From NCBI RefSeq assembly GCF_003058325.1, contig NZ_CP028843.1, forward strand, positions 394,501-458,500: a stretch of 64,000 nucleotides of DNA, read 5' to 3'. The position numbers were made by a program, and so were the translations under genes. Of the stretch, positions 60,927 through 64,000 are shown piece after piece. Under the pieces are notes generated by a model. It made no database searches and was not told where the DNA came from. It saw nothing but the letters and a program-made list of their open reading frames with translations. Source of the stretch: Methylobacterium currus (GTDB lineage Bacteria; Pseudomonadota; Alphaproteobacteria; Rhizobiales; Beijerinckiaceae). Position 1 is the first letter of the stretch; every line of letters starts with the position of its first letter.

Positions 60927-61790
60927 ATGCGATCACTCCTCGCGTGCGTCCTGCTCGCGCTCTCGTCGCCCGTTCTGGCGGCGGAGGCGGTGCACCTCGC
61001 GCCTCATCGTGCCGTCTACGACCTGTCTCTGTCCGGCAGTTCCGGCACCCGCGCGGTCGAGAGCGCCCGCGGCCGGATCGTGTTCGATTTCTCCGGCGAT
61101 GCCTGCAAGGGCTTCGCCCTGCAATACCGGCAGGTGACGGTGCTGGAGAGCTCGGAGAGCGGCACCCGCACCTCCGACCTGCGCAACACCACCTTCGAGA
61201 GCGGCGACGGGCGCAGCTTCCGCTTCCGCACCCAGTCCGACCTCAACGGCAAGGCGGCGGCCCCGGTCGACGGCAATGCCGAGCGCGGCGACAAGGGCCT
61301 CGACATCACCCTCAAGCAGCCCAAGCGCGGCGAGATGGCGGTGCCGGGCGAGGTGCTGTTCCCGGCTGCCCATATGCGGCGGCTGATCGAGGCCGCCCGG
61401 GCCGGGCAATCCACCGTCGCCGTGAAGGTGTTCGACGGCTCGGATGACGGCCGCAAGGTCTACGACACCCTGGCGGTGATCGGCCCGCAGCGCGCCCCCG
61501 CAAAGCCCGACGCATCATCCGATCTCCGCCCGCCCGATGCGCCGAAACCCGCCGCCGCCCCGGTCGAGGCGCCCCTGCGCGAGGGCGCGATGGCGTCGAT
61601 GCCGCACTGGCCCGTGACCCTGAGCTACTTCTCGCCGGGGGAGGGGGAGCGGACCCCGGTCTATGTGCTGGCCTTCGACCTCTACGAGAACGGCGTCAGC
61701 GGCACGCTGCGCCTCGATTACGGCGAGTTCTCGCTGAAGGGCGAGCTGTCGCGCATCGATCTCACGCCGGAGAGCAAGGACTGCAAGTAG
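60927..61790 (+). CDS. eipB: EipB-type (DUF1849) periplasmic envelope-integrity protein
   Basis: A 287-residue secreted protein: signal peptide (LLACVLLALSSPVLA, cleavage near 18), then HLAPHRAVYDLSLSGSSGTR, RIVFDFSGDACKGF and a C-terminal half ending ESKDCK. EipB of Brucella forms a beta-spiral needed for envelope integrity and has a disulfide between two widely spaced cysteines; two such Cys (about residues 59 and 286) are present here. An Ala/Pro-rich insertion (about 190-215) is a local feature. The start is the ATG at 60927. Confidence 0.88.
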   Translation: MRSLLACVLLALSSPVLAAEAVHLAPHRAVYDLSLSGSSGTRAVESARGRIVFDFSGDACKGFALQYRQVTVLESSESGTRTSDLRNTTFESGDGRSFRFRTQSDLNGKAAAPVDGNAERGDKGLDITLKQPKRGEMAVPGEVLFPAAHMRRLIEAARAGQSTVAVKVFDGSDDGRKVYDTLAVIGPQRAPAKPDASSDLRPPDAPKPAAAPVEAPLREGAMASMPHWPVTLSYFSPGEGERTPVYVLAFDLYENGVSGTLRLDYGEFSLKGELSRIDLTPESKDCK

Positions 61791-61828
61791 GACCGGGAGT
61801 GCCAGGACCGGAGCTGAGGCCGGAACCG

Positions 61829-63148
61829 TCAGCGCGGTTCCCGCTCCGGCCGATCTCCGCCCTCACGGTCCTTGCCGTCCCTGGCCTGCGGCGCGAAGCC
61901 GAGCCCGCGCTGCACCGCCGCCGCGCCGAACCGCTCGCGCAGGGCGTCGATCGCCGCCGCCCGGCTCGCGTCGCGGACGGCCGAGACGTCGGCGAGGTCG
62001 CCCCGGTCGGCATGGGCCGCATCGCAGAGGTCGCCGGCCCCGATGCCGATCAGCCGGTAGGCGGTGCCGTCGCAGGAGTCGCGCAGCAGCGCCTCGGCCG
62101 GGCGAAACAGCCGCTCGGCGACCTGAGTCGGGGCGAGACCCGAGCGGGTGCGGGTGCGCAGGCGGAAATCGCGGTCCTTCAGCTTCAGCGTCACGCTGCC
62201 GGCGGCGAGATCGGCCCGCTTCAGGCGCCGCGCCACCGTCTCGCACAGCCGCCACAGGACCGGCCGCAGGGCCTCGAAGGCGCGCAGGTCCTCCGCGAAG
62301 GTGGTCTCGCCGGAGATGCTCTTCGCCTCCCGCCGCGGCTGCACCGGGCGCCGGTCCTCGCCGCGGGAGAGCGCGAGGAGGCGGGCGGCGTCGCGCCCGA
62401 GGCCGGCATGCAGCCGCTCCGGCGCGATCCGGCCGATCTCGCCGATCCGCTGGATGCCGAGGGCGGCGAGGCGCTCGGCCGCCGCCTGACCGATGCCGGG
62501 CAGGATCCGCACCGGCCGCGGCGCCAGGAAGGCCTCGGCCTCCGCCCGGCCGATGATCGAGAAGCCGCGCGGCTTCTCGAGGTCCGAGGCGATCTTGGCC
62601 AGGAACTTGTTGGGCGCGAGGCCGACCGAGACGGTGATGCCGATCTCCGATTCGACCCTGCGGGCGAATCGCGCCAGCGTCACCGCGGGCGAGGCCCCGT
62701 GCAGCCGCTCGGTGCCCGACAGGTCGAGGAAGGCCTCGTCGATCGAAACCGGCTCGACCAGCGGCGTGAGCGCCTGCATCATCGCCCGCACCTGCCGGCC
62801 GACCCGGGCGTATTTCTCCATGTCGGGCCGCAGCACCACCGCGTCCGGGCAGGCCTCGAGGGCGCGGAACATCGGCATCGCCGAGTGCACGCCGCGGATG
62901 CGGGCGATGTAGCAGGCGGTCGAGACCACCCCGCGCCGGCCCCCGCCGATGATCAGCGGCCGGTCGCGCAGGGAGGGATCGTCGCGCTTCTCGACCGCGG
63001 CGTAGAACGCGTCGCAATCGACATGCGCGATGGCGAGCGCGTCCCGTTCCGGGTGGGCGAGCAGGCGCGGCGAGCCGCAGGCCCGGCAGCGCGGGGCGTC
63101 GCCCGGCGGGCCCGCCCCGCAATCGCGGCAGAGCGGCCCCCCGCTCAC
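61829..63148 (-). CDS. dinB: DNA polymerase IV with N-terminal zinc ribbon
   Basis: A 439-residue Y-family translesion polymerase. A zinc-ribbon-like segment (C7, C10, C21, C24) precedes the palm domain. The first metal-binding Asp is in HVDCDAFYAAVE (D44), and the SIDEAFLDLSG motif carries the others. HhH and little-finger domains follow. The start is a GTG at 63148 that overlaps the stop of the upstream DUF3572 gene. The beta-clamp motif was not clearly located. Confidence 0.93.
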   Translation of the reverse strand: MSGGPLCRDCGAGPPGDAPRCRACGSPRLLAHPERDALAIAHVDCDAFYAAVEKRDDPSLRDRPLIIGGGRRGVVSTACYIARIRGVHSAMPMFRALEACPDAVVLRPDMEKYARVGRQVRAMMQALTPLVEPVSIDEAFLDLSGTERLHGASPAVTLARFARRVESEIGITVSVGLAPNKFLAKIASDLEKPRGFSIIGRAEAEAFLAPRPVRILPGIGQAAAERLAALGIQRIGEIGRIAPERLHAGLGRDAARLLALSRGEDRRPVQPRREAKSISGETTFAEDLRAFEALRPVLWRLCETVARRLKRADLAAGSVTLKLKDRDFRLRTRTRSGLAPTQVAERLFRPAEALLRDSCDGTAYRLIGIGAGDLCDAAHADRGDLADVSAVRDASRAAAIDALRERFGAAAVQRGLGFAPQARDGKDREGGDRPEREPR

Positions 63149-63489
63149 GCGCCGAACTCGCCCGGGTCCTCGGGCGGCCCGAGGCGCCGCCAGGCCTGGG
63201 TGATCTGCTCCGGCGGCACCTCCAGGGCCGCGGCGCAGGCCAGTAGCAGCTCCTCGTCCGCCACCACGTGATCGAGGAGGCCCGCGACGAGGTCAGGGCT
63301 GTTGGCCGCCTGCCGCAGCGCATCCGGCGAGAGACCGGAACTCTCCATGAACCTGAGCAATCGCCCGGGCTCGCCGGTGACGTAGGCGAAGACGCGGGTC
63401 CCCAGCGCCTCCGCGGCGGATTCACTCAGCACTCCGCCACGGGGACCGGACCCCCTGGCAAATCCATCGAATTTGCGTTTCATCAACAT
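63145..63489 (-). CDS. DUF3572 family protein
   Basis: A 114-residue protein with the block ALGTRVFAYVTGEPGRLLRFMESSGLSPDALRQAA and LLDHVVADEELLLACAAALEVPP, characteristic of DUF3572, a small alphaproteobacterial family of unknown function. The ATG at 63489 or 63483 is the start. It overlaps dinB by four bases (GTGA), so the two are co-expressed. It is divergent from divK, an arrangement I recall from related genomes. Confidence 0.85.
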   Translation of the reverse strand: MLMKRKFDGFARGSGPRGGVLSESAAEALGTRVFAYVTGEPGRLLRFMESSGLSPDALRQAANSPDLVAGLLDHVVADEELLLACAAALEVPPEQITQAWRRLGPPEDPGEFGA

Positions 63490-63567
63490 GTGCCGCTTAA
63501 CAGTGTTGCGGTTCCGGGCGCAGCCGGGGTGTGATGCGGCCCGCTGGAGCGCCGGAGACAGTGAGCC

Positions 63568-63948
63568 ATGACGAAGACGGTGCTCATCGTCGAGGATAAC
63601 GAGCTGAACATGAAGCTTTTCAACGACTTGTTGGAAGCTCACGGCTACGCGACCCTCAAGACGGCCAACGGGATCGAGGCGATCGAGCTGGCGCGCCGGC
63701 ATCGGCCTGACCTGATCCTGATGGACATTCAGCTCCCCGAGGTGTCGGGCCTCGAGGTCACTAAATGGCTCAAGGAGGACGACGAGCTCAAGAGCATCCC
63801 GGTGATCGCCATCACGGCCTTCGCCATGAAGGGTGACGAGGAGCGCATCCGCGAGGGAGGCTGCGAGGCCTACCTGTCCAAGCCCATCTCGGTCGCGAAG
63901 TTCCTCGCGACGGTCCGCACCTATGTCGGCGACGAGCGCCAGAGCTGA
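63568..63948 (+). CDS. divK: Single-domain response regulator DivK
   Basis: A 126-residue receiver-only protein that controls cell polarity and the CtrA pathway through the DivJ and PleC kinases. The phosphoacceptor is D53 ([13 protein letters not shown]); the acidic pair is in IVEDNE, with conserved Thr (AITAFAM) and Lys (LSKPI). pleD begins 28 bp downstream, the classic divK-pleD order. Confidence 0.96.
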   Translation: MTKTVLIVEDNELNMKLFNDLLEAHGYATLKTANGIEAIELARRHRPDLILMDIQLPEVSGLEVTKWLKEDDELKSIPVIAITAFAMKGDEERIREGGCEAYLSKPISVAKFLATVRTYVGDERQS

Positions 63949-63975
63949 GCAGAGCTGAGAGGGGCCTGGCCTTCC

Positions 63976-64000
63976 ATGTCGGCACGTGTTCTCATCGTCG
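63976..64000 (+). CDS. pleD: Response regulator/diguanylate cyclase PleD, N-terminal start
   Basis: Only the first eight codons (MSARVLIV) are in the window. They match the start of a receiver domain, and the position directly after divK is that of pleD in alphaproteobacteria. Identity rests mainly on synteny. Confidence 0.7.

Noticed and set aside
1..64000. tRNA or rRNA genes
   Set aside because: No T-arm GGTTCGA-type motif in a tRNA context and no rRNA-like sequence was seen on reading both strands.
1..64000. Insertion sequences, prophage or integrase genes
   Set aside because: No transposase, integrase or phage structural motif was found; mobile signals are limited to short repeats.

Overview
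The window is GC-rich and densely coded. It reads as a chromosomal segment of an alphaproteobacterium of the Hyphomicrobiales, most likely Methylobacterium or a close relative. The evidence is gene content: a dcw cell-wall/division cluster ending in lpxC, the alphaproteobacterial general stress response (GSR) proteins PhyR and NepR, the cell-cycle regulators GcrA, DivK and the start of PleD, and an EipB-type (DUF1849) envelope protein. The genus is inferred from memory of these families; no search was run.

Layout. 1-11.3 kb: end of murC, a toxin-antitoxin pair separated by a repeat, then murB, ftsQ, ftsA, ftsZ, lpxC, bamD and recN; no ddl lies between murB and ftsQ. 11.4-14.1 kb: stress-response locus with a NepR-like small gene, a five-unit hairpin array, a small membrane protein, a DUF1328 protein, nepR and phyR. 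Four perfect EcfG-type promoters (GGAAC-N16/17-CGTT) drive these in divergent pairs. 14.1-24.4 kb: L,D-transpeptidase, GGDEF-EAL protein, a ThDP enzyme, a zinc peptidase, an FAH-fold protein lacking its metal ligands, a VOC protein, a Tad-type vWA protein and an SDR. 24.5-28 kb: a 1007-residue ABC-like protein with a degenerate, interrupted nucleotide-binding domain, translationally coupled to a cyclic-nucleotide-binding protein. 28-30.1 kb: a second stress island with four further EcfG-type promoters serving small proteins and a likely small RNA that ends in a strong terminator.

30.3-45.1 kb: catabolic genes (two aldehyde dehydrogenases, a 3-hydroxyisobutyrate dehydrogenase-like protein, an omega-aminotransferase, a class III CoA-transferase and a class I fumarase) with LysR and MarR regulators and a hybrid histidine kinase. 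This stretch holds decay: a head-to-head pair of 5'-truncated genes (ftrA-like and rhodanese) and an argE-like pseudogene. 45.4-50.6 kb: a phosphonate-type transporter (phnC, phnD and two phnE) with a DUF1045 protein and an acetyltransferase, but no C-P lyase genes. 50.8-64 kb: a YebC protein, a two-component system with a divergent periplasmic OB-fold protein, a large membrane protein, an idonate/gluconate module with its LacI regulator, gcrA, eipB, dinB, DUF3572, divK and the first codons of pleD.

How it works together: the clearest regulatory theme is the GSR. PhyR, NepR and at least six other transcription units carry EcfG-type promoters inside this window, although no ecfG gene is present. 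The main unexplained items are the second NepR-like gene with its adjacent hairpin array, the candidate EcfG-driven small RNA, the ATPase-dead ABC-like protein, and a 107-bp repeat that supplies stop codons to its neighbours.
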